In this document: positions 34,441-45,759 of the stretch, in pieces
How the letters are laid out: every line of letters starts with the position of its first letter
Position numbering within the stretch: position 1 is the first letter of the stretch
Source: Hysterium pulicare CBS 123377
Lineage: Eukaryota > Ascomycota > Dothideomycetes > Hysteriales > Hysteriaceae
Assembly (NCBI GenBank): GCA_000467715.1
Contig: AJFK01000096.1
Span: 1-64,000 of the forward strand
Direction of reading: 5' to 3'
DNA length: 64,000 nucleotides
Notes under the pieces: generated by a model
Database searches by the model: none
What the model saw: only the letters and a program-made list of their open reading frames with translations
Told to the model about the DNA's origin: nothing
Translations under genes and position numbers: made by a program

Positions 34441-35791
34441 TTGGCACTCAGTACCCAATGGCAACAGGGTTAGCTGTCGAGTTAGTATCATTGCTGTAGC
34501 AGATTGTTTAGAGCATCCCATTTGGAAACGTAGGGGCAATTAACCTTTAGCCTATTGTTTGGCCCACTGGATTTGCACTGACTTCCCAATCAGATGAATT
34601 AGTTAGATCTACGGCGGTGAACCATGCGGACAAGCCGACCGCTGGAAACATATCGATTAGTGAGGCTCTGTTTTACCACAAGTCTGCGGATTGGACGTGC
34701 AATATACGGATTACCTGTAGGAAGAAACGATATTCTATACTCCGGTTCAGAAGTACTACGGGAACATGGTGATTGACGATGCCAGATGCTGAATTCACTT
34801 GCCTTGAGGGAACCACAGGCATTATGTTTCTAATAATATTCGATTCTGTAGACGCCATCCATATGCAACTCGCCAGCAAAGCCTTCCCAACCTTGCTGCG
34901 AAGCGGGCCTCCAACAAGTTCCACGTTCCAGACTTCCGAATGAAAACCCCCAGTACATGCTCACAACCCAATATGCTTGAGCGAATTGGATGAAAATGAA
35001 GGATGGTGTAGAGAATAGACTAGGTCATATCGGAAGGACAAGACATCTTTAATCCCAAGGTACGATATGAACGTAGCGCAAGTACATTTGAAGACGAGGT
35101 TACCATTTGGAGCATTGAGATGACCTCGAGGGAAAACATGAATAGATGGCGGTGAATATTGATGGAGGGTCCGCATGGAAACGCGGAGAGATAAACAATT
35201 GCTTCAGAACGAGATGAAAAACAGACTAGGAGTCGTGATGGACCGTATGCCACCTGTTCATCATAATTGAGGAGGAGAGGCAGTCTGTTGTGAATTGAGG
35301 CGGAGGAGGTTTCTCATGCGCTTAGCCAGATTCAGAAAGTGCGGTTTCCAGCTGACACGTGATTGGAGCATGTATACCTGGGTAATTGAAACTTCAACAC
35401 TCCGCTTGCTTTGGCTAAAGCTTTATCGACACTAACTGTGAATAACTTTGTGCGAAAGATTAACTCAATACAGAATGTAAATCAGTTGCTAGGGCGCGCC
35501 AAGCCGATAACCGCAAGCGGTGAACATATTCTCGTTTCTGCCAAACTCAAGTACTTCCAAGGTCCAGCATCCGTGAATAGCCGTATCGTAACACTTTGTC
35601 AAACTCCTATCTTGTCACTATAGGGTAAGAGAAACGCGATATGGGGTAATAGATACTACGGACCCCTCTATCTCCTCTATCTAGCTTCTATCTATAAAAG
35701 ACGACGGGTCTTGCTCCTCAACTGCTTTTTCATTTCGTTCCAATTCAACTCATCTACATAACCCCGAGTTGTTGTTTGGTCAAACATCAAC
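34441..35791. other. Intergenic, 1.35 kb
   Basis: Small open frames on both strands (for example 34673-34924 minus) show no domain. The right end is the promoter of the dehydratase gene, with a TATA box at 35693-35700. Confidence 0.5.
35693..35700 (+). promoter_or_regulatory. TATA box of the serine dehydratase-like gene
   Basis: TATAAAAG lies 92 bp upstream of the start codon at 35792, a normal spacing once a short leader is allowed for. It suggests a regulated, TATA-dependent promoter. Confidence 0.55.
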
Positions 35792-37088
35792 ATGACTGTC
35801 AATGAGAAAACCTTTGCATCTCCCCAGGAGCGTAAACAGCCATGGATTGAGACTCCACTCAAGGAGTCTCGTGAACTCTCACGAGCGGCGGGATGGTACG
35901 GAACTCTCTCTATCTTCCATTCCCTATACCAGATTAGGGAATTCTAAATCGTAGAAGCAGAGTCTTCCTGAAACTCGAGAACCTTCAGCCATCTGGTTCC
36001 TTCAAGTCCCGGTAGGCAATCTTCTAGCTGCCATTTCAAACCACCTTCGAAGTCCAGATTCTAACATCCAATACAGAGGCATTGGAAACTACATCCTCGC
36101 CCGCCTTGCGGAACTCGAATCCACCAACAATGCCACTAAGCCGCATATCTTCTCTTCCAGCGGCGGGAATGCCGGCCTAGCAGCCGTCTACGCCTCATGC
36201 TCGCTTGGCCTCCCATGCACAGTCGTTGTGCCCCTCTCTACTAAACCTCTTATGATCTCCAAGTTGCAAGCCGCAGGAGCGCACGAAGTGATTCAGCATG
36301 GACCAACGTGGAAGGATGCAGACACCTATCTACGAGAAGAAGTCATTCCCAAGGTAAGCCCACTTCATGCTCAATCACCGAACGAAGGAAAGAAATGGGT
36401 TTGATTGATGTATGTTCAGGCCGGCAAACAAGGCATCTACGCACCCCCCTTCGACCACCCCGACATATGGACCGGCAACTCCACCCTAATCCACGAACTC
36501 TCCACCCAACTGTCCACCGCACCCACAGTCCTAATCTGCAGCGTGGGCGGCGGCGGTCTCTTCAACGGCATATGCCAAGGTCTCGACGCCCACTCCTGGA
36601 CCTCCTCTACTACCGTCCTAGCAATGGAGACCGCCGGCGCCGAATCTCTAGCCACATCCGTAGAAGCCGGTGAATTGGTCACGTTGCCGGGAATCACGTC
36701 TCAAGCGACCAGTCTAGGTGCTACGAGGGTGACGAAGCAGAGTCTGGAGTATGCCCAGCGGGCCAATGTGAAGTGTGTTGTTCTGCCTGATGCCGAGGCT
36801 GCGATGGGGTGTTGGCGGTTGGCGGATGATGAGAGGTTTATGGTTGAGATGGCTTGTGGGGTCAATGTTGCTTTGTGCTATGATGGGAGATTGGAGAAGG
36901 CGTTGGGAAGGAAGGTACAGCCTGATGATAGGGTCGTAATCGTGCTTTGTGGGGGCAACAACGTCACGGTTGAGATGTTGATGGAGTGGAGGAAGGAGTT
37001 CGGGTGGGTGGAGAACGGATTGAAGGCGAATGGGAATGTGCAGGTGCCTAGTACTCTGAGTGCGCCCAATGGGAATGGCAAGGTTTGA
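35792..37088 (+). CDS. PLP-dependent L-serine/threonine dehydratase-like enzyme
   Basis: Exons 35792-35895, 35958-36011, 36077-36353 and 36420-37088 join in phase to 367 aa. The Schiff-base lysine lies in LENLQPSGSFKSRG (Lys51). The substrate loop is SSSGGNAGLA, and the PLP phosphate-binding glycine loop is SVGGGG. A C-terminal LCGGNNV motif matches the serine dehydratase group. These enzymes deaminate L-serine or L-threonine to 2-oxo acids and ammonia in the cytosol. Small 54-nt exon 2 and strong splice sites support the model. Distinguishing a serine from a threonine preference is not possible here. Confidence 0.88.
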
Positions 37089-37290
37089 GTTAATCAAGAA
37101 TGAGGATGGCTTGGCGATTATACACATAGAATTAGAGTAACTGGATGATTTTTGGAATCTTTTCCTTTGGCATTTCCCATGCTCTAGGATCTGAAGTGGT
37201 CAAGATCTTCTGTACAAGCCGCAATGAACGCCTCGTACAGAAATCGCTAGCCGGGTATCACTATTTCGATAACAAGGATAATGAAAAAGC

Positions 37291-38380
37291 TCAGGCAACC
37301 ACCGAGGGATGATCCAACAACGACTTCCGATAGTTCCAGTAATGAGCCCGAATCGGGTCATACTTATTCGCCAGAAGATCCAATGCCTGAGCGGCCTCCT
37401 CTTTCTTGCTTTCCTCGGCCGCATAAATCTCAGCGAGCACATCGAGAGCGTGACTCGAGTGAATGTCGTCAGGTTTCTCCAACGAAGCAAACTCCAACGC
37501 GAAGTCCTTTAGTGTCGACACGGGAAGTTTCGCAGTTCGGATGATGCCGCGAATATAGTTCCAGGGACTTTGGTTCTGCGGTGCCATGTAGATGGCCGCT
37601 TTTGCGTAACTAGTTGACTGTCAGCAATTCTCTTCCACAAAAATGTCTCGAGTCACATACTCCATCTCCCTCTTCAATATTTTCTCATCCTCAGTATTTC
37701 TCCTTTCTTTGTTTCCAAACACCAAGAACCACCGATGATTCCACGCCGAGTTATTCCTGATATCCTCCTTCAACATCTGCTCCACGTTCTCCAGCTCCCC
37801 TTTATCCCATAGCCCGAACCTCTGCACCAGCCACTGGCGATAGCTCCACACATGGTAGTTTTTCGAGTCGGCTTCGAACATTTGGGAGTTAAAGTCTTGC
37901 TCGCCATCGGCAGAACCAAGCTTGTCGACTATGGTTTGGCGATGGTGCCAGATTTGGTAGTTCTTTTGGTGCTTGAGCGCTGTGGGGTTTAGCCAGGCGA
38001 TTTCGGCACGTAGGTCAGAGTTCAGGGCGAAGAGAAGCTTGGCACGGTAGAGCCTGTTGGAAAAAGAAATCAGTTGTCTTGTATTCTGAGCGCAGTAGAG
38101 TACCTAGCAGGCCTCATTTGGTGCGATGCGGCGAAGTGCAGGGAAACAAAGGAACAACCCACCAAACGGTGTAATGAGCAGGATTCATCCCAATAATATG
38201 CTCCGTGAGCCCCAAGGCTCTCTCGCTCATCTCGTTCTTTGCCATTACAGCTCGGAGATACGACATAGCTTCACTGTACTCTTCCGAATAGGCGATTTGA
38301 GCAAGAGGGTGGGGCCCGCCTTCATCTTGCGGAATGGGCTCGACGTCCTCCCAGGCTGGGTCTTCGCTATAGTTGGTCAT
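37291..38380 (-). CDS. RAM2: Protein farnesyltransferase/geranylgeranyltransferase type-1 alpha subunit
   Basis: Exons 38380-38163, 38053-37661 and 37609-37291 (introns of 109 and 51 nt) join in phase to 309 aa. The protein is built of prenyltransferase alpha (PPTA) helical repeats. Recognisable blocks are RALGLTEHIIGMNPAHYTVW, KNYQIWHHRQTIVDKLG, SKNYHVWSYRQWLVQRFG, NNSAWNHRWFLVFG and APQNQSPWNYIRG. The W-x-x-R pattern and its spacing are diagnostic. This subunit pairs with Ram1 or Cdc43 to prenylate CaaX proteins in the cytosol. The start MTNYSEDPAW agrees with fungal homologues. Confidence 0.92.
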
Positions 38381-38755
38381 GGTTGGCGCAAAGTCTTGAG
38401 ATTTTCAAAGGATTGTGAAGTTGATCGAGAGGTGGTTGGTGGGGAAGCTTGATGCGAGGGAATTGGTGGGGTTGAGGTTGGAGCTCCACAAGCGAGCAGT
38501 CAAGCGTTGGAGACAGGAGAACAATGATAACATCGTCCACAAAGAACATTGGAAGTCAACATTGCTCGAGTATTGAAGACTCATGATAGGTATTACGTGA
38601 TAGGATTCGTGTACTCAAGCAGGGAAATGTAGGGTTCAGGACTTTAGATTCATCATTCGATCCCGACCTAGAACACCTCCTGCAGGCTAATTCTTTAAGT
38701 GTAGACGTTCATATTATACGGCTTCCCAAAAGCCAATTTTTCCTTTATTGTGATT
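38381..38755. other. Intergenic, 375 bp
   Basis: This is the upstream region of RAM2 and 3' flank of the broken SDR gene. No other feature was seen. Confidence 0.5.
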
Positions 38756-39747
38756 CTATACCACCATCCTAACCTTCAACTTGTCATCCTTGACAACCTC
38801 CTCCTTCTTTGCCTCCAACTCCTCGACATCCCAAGTGCAACTAACATATCTCCCCGCAAGCCACGTCCTAGCACCCTTTGTAAGCCAAACGACGAATCCG
38901 CCGCACAAATCCGGAGTATCGGTGCAGACTAGAGAATCTCATCAGCTTACGGTTCTCTTGCATGTCCTTATTCAATTCATTGTGGAAGCGAGGAAGGGAC
39001 TGAAACTCACATTGCAGCAAATGCTGCGGTCCACTCTTTATCAATTCCGTTCAAACACCTCCAGGATGCACCGCAACAGCGTTGACACCTTGAGCGCCGT
39101 ACTCGGTATCCACGAACTCAGTAAGGCGAAGAGTGGCGAGTTTGGCAGCTTGGTAACTCGCTGCCCCAGGGAAGATCATATGCGCACCAATGCGCACCAA
39201 TGCTCACCATATTAATCACATCCACTGTCGTACCCTTCGACTTGGCGGTCTCGACCATGGGCGGCAGGAAAGCATGTAGCATCAAGTATGGTCCTTTAAC
39301 GTTGACCTCCCATGTCTTCCACCAAGCCTGAGGCTCCGTTTCCGTGAGAGGGACCCAAGGATCTCCGGTTCTGGCATTATTGACCAAAACATCCAACTTC
39401 CTTACACTCTTCTCGACCTCTTCAGCTACTTTCTTGACTCCCTCCTCGTCCGTGACATCGACTACGTGCTTAATAACCTTGACGTCTCCACTGAGAGATT
39501 TGATATCGGCTTCTACTGCGTCGAGCTCGCGAGCCGTGCGGAAGCAGATGATCACGGTACTAACGGACGCTTCAGCGTCACGGAGGGCGATGCTGCGGCC
39601 AATACCGCGGCCAGCACCCGTAATGAGGACAACTTTGTCAGGCTGAGAGAGCGAGGGATTGGTGGCTGGGTTTGTAGAAGCATAGATGTCGTTGTGGAGA
39701 GTGGGAGTGAAGGCGTAGCCTGTAGACTCAGGCACAGGGGAAGCCAT
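38756..39747 (-). pseudogene. Short-chain dehydrogenase/reductase, disrupted
   Basis: Two blocks (39747-39011 and 38928-38756, separated by an 82-nt intron) read as a complete SDR. It has VVLITGAGRGIGRSIAL at the cofactor site, VLVNNA, VINMVSIGAH and a C-terminal CGGFVVWLTKG...RMVV. Two lesions break it. A 10-bp tandem duplication (TGCGCACCAA at 39181-39190 and 39191-39200) shifts the frame just after the catalytic serine region. A TGA at 39051-39053 lies after the conserved HPGGV. The sequence is otherwise well preserved, including the Tyr-x-x-x-Lys block, so inactivation seems recent. A truncated 209-residue product lacking the catalytic Tyr/Lys is all that could be made. Confidence 0.75.
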
Positions 39748-40825
39748 TGTAACTGAGATCAGGCTGAAGCTTAAGGATTACTTGAATTGGAAGAAAAGAC
39801 GTTGTAACGTAGAAGAAATTTGGAAGAAAATGAGGTAAATAGTTGTGAGGAAGAAGAATCCTTCGAGTTGCGGATGAGATAATCGAAACCGGCTTCAGGT
39901 CAATTCTTCTTAGCTTTACTCGATTCATTGAGGCACAGCCGTCCCAATTCGAGCCGTACATTTTGAATGCCGCAAATAAATCATTTAAGTCCGCTCCGGC
40001 GGAGCTGTTTGGGGATTACTGACTGCACCGCGGAGCTGGCAAATCCCCCGACTGCCAAGCAATATCATATAATCAGGCGGGTGAACCTTCAGCCTCACTA
40101 AACAGACTTGAACGCGTTCGTTCCCCATGAGTACTTGGGGACTAGAGAAATGCCTAGTAGCAGTGAAAAATAAAAAAAAGTGTATTAAGAATGGGCCGAC
40201 CAGCGCAATATCGAAACACCTACTTCTGGGCACTGATTTTACTTACCTTCGTAAAGCTGTCTCCTCACTGACGAGTTTTCAGCCCGTATTCCGTCCACTT
40301 TTTGCTGTTTCATTATATGATGTCTTGGGATTGGTAGTGAGCATTGTCAAACATGGATATACGACATAGGTCCACTATTGTTGAGTCGACAATGAGAGCG
40401 AGTGTGCGGAGGTGAGCGTTAAGTATAAGGATTCCTCGTCCAACCACTTGGATGGTCAATTTCTTAGATACGAAGACATTAGCTTGTGCCTGGCAGAACC
40501 TATGATCATCCATGCCCTTACTGTGCTCAACCACTCCAGGTGGTTTTGCTCCCTCACATTCCTCGAAAATGCGCGAGTCTCTTTCTAAGCAGTTGTTCCT
40601 AGGTATATAACGCATGGTTGAGCTTTACCAAACTCCTCTTCCTAGATATATACAGCCACAAATTCATGTATATCTATTTTTTGACCCGTGGTCAACAATC
40701 ACATCCTGTCCTCCTCAGCTTTCCGCTTCTCAATTAACCGCATCGCTTTTTGCCGTCGCTCGTCTCGCAACGAAACAAACACCTATTCTCTTGTTAGAAG
40801 ATTCGGAGGGTTTTTGGAACACACT
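39748..40825. other. Intergenic, 1.08 kb
   Basis: This holds the upstream region of the SDR pseudogene and the 3' flank of ILM1. Small open frames were judged spurious, and no repeats stand out. Confidence 0.5.
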
Positions 40826-41323
40826 CTAGCGTACCCAGAACCAGAATGCCATCTCAATAAATCCCCATGTGAATACGAGGCTGTTCTTCAGGTTGTCTCC
40901 CACATTGTATTTGTATGCCCCACTCTGGCGACCAAACAAGCCAGCCTCCTTGAACATATATGTATATGCAGTTATGGAGAAAAGGAAGACTAGTCGGACA
41001 GGAGTCTGCGTGCCCCAGTAAATGTCGGCGATCTCTTCTGGTAAGGAAACGGCGGTAAGGTCTGAAATCCCGAAAAAGGCCAGGATCACGGCTAGGAAAG
41101 CAGTTGCTTCAGAGGGCTTGTTGAAATCTAGGGGTGTAGGCTTGCAAATGTTAGTGTGAGCATGAATTGCGGTGCAAAGCCATACCAGGTGCATCGACTC
41201 TCCCAGCATGAAAACAACATTTTGGTCTGCAATTGTTCGGGGTGCCGTGAGGAAAAAGTAGGCTAGAGTAATGTGGAAGAGGGCCAGGCCTCTGATGATC
41301 GTGGAGGTGGAAACTATTGCCAT
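40826..41323 (-). CDS. ILM1: ILM1-family ER/mitochondrial-maintenance membrane protein
   Basis: Exons 41323-41186 and 41140-40826 give 150 aa. The hydrophobic N-terminus IIRGLALFHITLAYFFLTAP, the VVFMLGESM block, and FFGISDLTAVSLPEEIADIYWGTQTPVRL are characteristic of the Ilm1 family (increased loss of mitochondrial DNA). The 45-nt intron has a GTATGG donor and CTAAC branch point. It is in frame and free of stops, so reading through it would add 15 residues; I removed it because the inserted residues interrupt conserved sequence. Four membrane helices are visible. The yeast protein is an ER membrane protein of unclear biochemical role. Confidence 0.82.
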   Translation of the reverse strand: MAIVSTSTIIRGLALFHITLAYFFLTAPRTIADQNVVFMLGESMHLVWLCTAIHAHTNICKPTPLDFNKPSEATAFLAVILAFFGISDLTAVSLPEEIADIYWGTQTPVRLVFLFSITAYTYMFKEAGLFGRQSGAYKYNVGDNLKNSLVFTWGFIEMAFWFWVR

Positions 41324-41512
41324 GTTCACACTGAGTGTCCAGATGCTTGAGTCGAGGTACAAGAGAAGCTGTGTTTACTTTCACTTCGGAGGTCTCCAAG
41401 CCTCCGAGATCGACGTGCCAAGACCGCTTTCTAATCAACAACATCATTCGGACTTCAACCTCGTCTCACTCCTCTTGATTTTCATGATTCACTGTGAATT
41501 TAAAAAACTATT

Positions 41513-43114
41513 ATGGATAAAACAATATACTCCGATATAGATGAAGAGCACCCGAAGAAGTCTTCTCCTCTTTCACTTGACCAACATCATCACTCACCCA
41601 GACCCACTGCCTTTATCAGTCCTATCCGCTCTATCGCCCTAATTGTAATCCTGTTCTTGCTCGTATCCTGGAATATTTCCTTCGCTAAGCTGTCTAATGG
41701 ATTTCGGAATCTATATCCCAGTTCTCGTCACATGAGCATTGAGCAAAGAGTTGACAAGATACTATCAGAGAACCCCCTGATTGGTTAGTTTTACGCTATG
41801 TACCCTGTATTCGTCTAATATGTCACCTATAGATGGTCATGATGACCTGATGATATTCATTAGATCGTCTTACAAGAACCATATCTATGACCCCACATTT
41901 GTGAAAAAATTTGAAGATGGTGGCCTCGAGCAGCATGTTGATATTCCACGACTCGACAAAGGCAAAGTTGGAGGAGCGTTCTGGAGTGCATTCATGCCTT
42001 GTCCCAAGAACGGTTCTGACTTCTCAAACGAGAATTATGCTCCGCGTAAGTTCAATTTCGGTCTCTTGTCGAGTGTTCGAAACTATGTCCTAAGTTTATG
42101 ACCTTGGGAATACTCGACAAATGACCTCGGCGAGAAGGGAGGACTGGCACGAGTTTTCAACACATACTAAGATGTCTAAGAATAGTTGTCAGAGCAACTC
42201 TTGATCAGCTCGATCTATTTAAGCGTCTAGGCCAACGTTATCCAAAGTACTTCTCTCCCCCACTAAACAGCGCAGAAGCCCTGCAAGCCTTTGAAAACGG
42301 CCGTCTCATCTCTCCCGCAGCAATTGAGGGACTTCATCAGATTGGTAATTCCATTTCTACATTACGACTGTACCACGAACTTGGCGTTCGATACGCGACC
42401 CTGACGTGGAATTGCCACAATAAGTATGCGGACGCTGCACTGGAATCTGGTCCGAACTGGCAGCCTATTGTAGCTAAGCCGCATTGGCATGGCCTCAGCC
42501 CAGCGGGGCGCGATCTCGTGAAGGAAATGAATCGCATGGGCATGCTTGTCGATCTAGCACATGTCAGCAAAGAAACAATGAAAGATGTGCTTGTTGGGAA
42601 TGGGAAAGATGGATGGAATGGGAGTTTGGCGCCGCCTATTTTCAGCCACAGCTCTGCATATGCTATATGTCCTCATCCCCGTAACGTACCGGATGACATA
42701 CTTGAGCTAGTCAAGCAGCGCAGGTCAATTGTCATGGTCAACTTCAGCCCAGGGTTTGTCTCCTGTATTCCGAGTAACTCTTCTTCGGGACTACCGGACC
42801 TATACAAACCGAATGTAACACTCAGTCAAGTCGTTCGCCACATCATGCATATTGGCGAACTTATCGGCTACGACCATGTCGGCCTCGGTACTGATTACGA
42901 TGGCATCGACTCAACACCCAAAGGCCTGGAGGATGTGTCGAAATTTCCAGACCTAATATCAGAGTTGCTAAAGCAAGGTGTCAGCGATGATGATGCTGGA
43001 AAGATCGTGGGTCGGAATTTGCTGCGAGTCTGGGAAGAAGCCGATGCTGTTGCGGCGAAATTGCAGAAGGACACACTGCCATTGGAGGATGACTTGGAAA
43101 ATCCTTGGTTGTGA
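41513..43114 (+). CDS. Membrane dipeptidase (peptidase family M19)
   Basis: Exons 41513-41783, 41833-42045 and 42186-43114 join in phase to 470 aa. A cytosolic N-terminus is followed by one signal-anchor helix (IALIVILFLLVSWNISFA). The catalytic domain has the zinc-binding DGHDDL, then GGAFWSAFMPCP, HELGVRYATLTWNCHN, LVDLAHVS, FSHSSAYAICPHPRNVPDD and VGLGTDYDGID. Family members hydrolyse dipeptides (and leukotriene D4 in mammals) with two zinc ions. Here the domain should face the secretory lumen or cell exterior. The second intron acceptor (42185) was chosen because it restores the conserved VRATLDQLDL. Confidence 0.88.
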
Positions 43115-43230
43115 TCCTACATTTTTGGGGGTTAGGAAATGTTAAGGTCATAGTTGCGCGACCTTCCGTCACGATGCGCTGTACTCAAGCACGTATTTTG
43201 TCTCGCTACCACCAATCTTTCCATCAGCAC

Positions 43231-43238
43231 TATATAAG
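43231..43238 (+). promoter_or_regulatory. TATA box of the coiled-coil gene
   Basis: TATATAAG lies 125 bp upstream of the ATG at 43363, with a CCAAT at 43212-43216 just before it. This supports transcription starting near 43260 and translation at 43363 rather than at earlier in-frame ATGs. Confidence 0.55.
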
Positions 43239-43362
43239 TTCGCATTTGCTAACTACCATCTCTCGAGCTTGCTCGTACAATACCCACACTTCTCACTCCC
43301 CAGGTCCTCTCCACACTAACGATTTTCCAACACACCCTGATTTCGCCCCTCCCCAAAAAGAT

Positions 43363-44205
43363 ATGGCTCCTAACTCGCAGAATGCACAGCGTCTGGGAAA
43401 TGTCCGCACGCAGATCAACCAGGAGCAGCAAACCATGCCTCAAAATGACAACGAAACTCTCCGCAAGCAACTCGCAGAGGCCCAAACTCAGAATGATCTC
43501 CTTAATTTAGAGTTCAAAGACGTAGAGCTGCTCAAGGGAAATCTCGCGCTCTATGAACAACTTACTGGGATGCTCAACGAGCAACTGGAACTGGGAAAGC
43601 AGAAAGTTGATGTCGTTCGACGACAACTCATGGCGGCTCGGGAGGAAGCCGAGGCCACTGATCAGTCGAACAGGGCTCTCAGCACCTTGCTCATCCAAGC
43701 GCGAGACGAAGTAGCGAATATGACACAGGAGAAGGATCGTTTTACACGTGAACTTGCCCACGCGGAGGACGTGAAAGCTCATCTCAGCACCCAGCTCGAC
43801 CAAGAGAAGGATGAGAAGCATCGCGTTAGCGCTCAGCTTCTCGAAGTGAAAGACGAGAACGAGCGCAAGAGCGCACATCTTGTTTGGATTAACAATGAGG
43901 GAAACGAGTTGATCCACCGGGCTAAGACTGAGATGAACGATCTCATCGACCAGCTTAACATCGCCAAAACTGAGAACAACGATCTCATCCGCCAGCTCAA
44001 CATCGCGAAGGCTGATAAGCGTCGCACCAACGCCCACACTGTCGAGAATGACATTGTCATCTGTCGCACGCCGGTAGTGAAAGTGGTGCACAAGTCGGAT
44101 CGGCATAGTCATGTGGAAAGCTGTGTTGACATGAGTGGTACCGAGAAGAAGCAGATATTTTTGGACCTATTCCAAAAGAACCTCCAGGCTGAAAAAGAGA
44201 GGTGA
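43363..44205 (+). CDS. Coiled-coil protein of unknown function, C-terminus possibly truncated
   Basis: A single exon encodes 280 aa. Almost the whole protein is heptad-rich coiled coil (EVANMTQEKDRFTREL, and two near-repeats of DLIDQLNIAKTEN / DLIRQLNIAKADK). No enzymatic motif or membrane segment was seen. The frame is open further upstream to 43105, overlapping the dipeptidase, but the TATA box at 43231 argues for 43363. After the stop the same frame still reads protein-like sequence (ERYHHISDDDLARL, then DEALENKARTQRTG), broken by three stops before an unrelated fourth. The coding region may once have been about 45 codons longer. I do not recognise the family. Confidence 0.6.
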   Translation: MAPNSQNAQRLGNVRTQINQEQQTMPQNDNETLRKQLAEAQTQNDLLNLEFKDVELLKGNLALYEQLTGMLNEQLELGKQKVDVVRRQLMAAREEAEATDQSNRALSTLLIQARDEVANMTQEKDRFTRELAHAEDVKAHLSTQLDQEKDEKHRVSAQLLEVKDENERKSAHLVWINNEGNELIHRAKTEMNDLIDQLNIAKTENNDLIRQLNIAKADKRRTNAHTVENDIVICRTPVVKVVHKSDRHSHVESCVDMSGTEKKQIFLDLFQKNLQAEKER

Positions 44206-44806
44206 GATTGCTAGGAGCGCTACCACCACATCAGCGACGACGACCTCGCCCGTCTCTAAGATGAGGCCCTCGAAAACAAGGCGCGAACACAGAGGACTGG
44301 AGTACTCGCAAATATATAACGCATCTTCTCCACGAATGGTTATGTTATTTGGTGTTGGGGCGGTCACTGTCATGGATATATTGCTTTCGCCGGATCTTTC
44401 AATGTCTGGGTTTTATGTCTGACTTTAAGGCGTTGATGGTGTGGTACCGGCCAGGGATCTTCCTTTTCGCATTTCTCAATAACATCAACTTGCTGTATCT
44501 GGCATACACCGCAAGCGCCCTTTGGGATTTCGACAGCGGGCTCATATAATGCATTCCTCGAGATGTTGGAGTGCTTCTCCATTACTTACGGAGTTATATA
44601 CTGGGTATACAGTTAGGTGCTTCCACACAAATTTCTATTGACCCAAGATCTCCTTAATTGCACATAAATACTATTTAGGCCATTTAAAATGTGAGTAGAA
44701 AGTCCATGCGTGTTTTCCTCCAGGCAACGTTTATGTCTAAACCTCACCACAAACAATTCCTCGGCCTCACTCTTCTCTTCGCACGCAAAGTATTGTGCAA
44801 CAGACC
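44206..44806. other. Intergenic, 601 bp
   Basis: The first 120 bp look like decayed coding sequence continuing the coiled-coil gene. The remainder shows no gene. Confidence 0.45.
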
Positions 44807-45759
44807 ATGCTTCCACGTCTACCAACTGACCTAGTTGATACCATCCTTTCCCTTCTCGTCGACTCGGACGATGTTGATCCGACGTACCAATGGACGGTCC
44901 TGCGTCACGTAAGCAGCTACCAGAAACGGCGCATCGAAGAGCACTTTCACCACTTCTGGCTTCCGAATTTAGTCATCACGTTTATCTCGAAATGTGGGTT
45001 TATGCGGATTTCAGATTCGCTGTTACCGAGCTCGAGCCCACGGACAAGAAGCAAGATGACCAGCAGGAGAGGGCTCGTTTCCAGGTGGCGGGTCCAAAGG
45101 ATGATGAAGATCACCTCCTCAGTCAGGACTCTGACGCCCGGCGTTGTTTTGAGCTGCTCTGGAAGAAGCAGGCTTTGACGCGATACAATGGATATGTGAG
45201 ACTCGGCGAACGCTTTCTCAATCTTGGATTCAGCGGCGGTCGTATCTTCAATAATACTAAGCTGGCTGAATTGAAAGTCAGTGAAGATGCGGAGCACGTC
45301 TGGATTGACTGGAAGGGTGTAACGAATCGCTTGCTCCGCGAAGAGAAGATGATGCGAGATATTACAGGAGGTCTTATAGAATGGAAGACCACAACCTTGA
45401 AGAGCAAGAACGCGTGGCCAGAGTCTCCAAGATCTCAACGTCTATTATTACTTGAGTATATTACCACCGATGTCTCGATGCGTCGCCGCCTCATTGTCAA
45501 AGAGCATCTTCGCCGCAAAGCTGAGCAGCAGCATCTATCTCGCACTCTATCGCCTCTCAAAGATACTTCCAGCATCGATTACACCAATCCGCTAGTTCCC
45601 CTATCCACGTCTAACATCAACGCCTCAAACCGCGAGAAATATCCACCAGATATCCTCACCGTGGTGCAATGGGAGGAAAGCCCTTTGCTTCTACTTCCAG
45701 ACTGGAAAGGTCTGGGGGCATGGGATCTGGCGGAGCTGGAAGCGGAACAATCCGGTTAG
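44807..45759 (+). CDS. Conserved fungal protein (F-box-like start), apparent frameshift
   Basis: Translation from 44807 gives MLPRLPTDLVDTILSLL, an F-box-like beginning, then RHVSSYQKRRIEEHFHHFWLPNLVITF. Between about 44970 and 45000 the conserved-looking protein continues in another frame (EMWVYADFRFAVTELEP) and stays open to 45759 (ending LEAEQSG). No intron with usable borders joins them, so a one-base loss is the simplest reading. A GTAAGC at 44909 could act as a donor, but that would discard the conserved FWLP segment. The 3' part is rich in charged helices. I know the family only as fungal hypotheticals. Sequencing error is possible. Confidence 0.5.

Noticed and set aside
34673-35253. 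Small minus-strand open frames in the gene-poor stretch
   Set aside because: They overlap each other in different frames and show no conserved motif or splice-linked continuation.
43105-43362. Longer start of the coiled-coil protein
   Set aside because: It overlaps the dipeptidase stop and would lie upstream of the TATA box at 43231.
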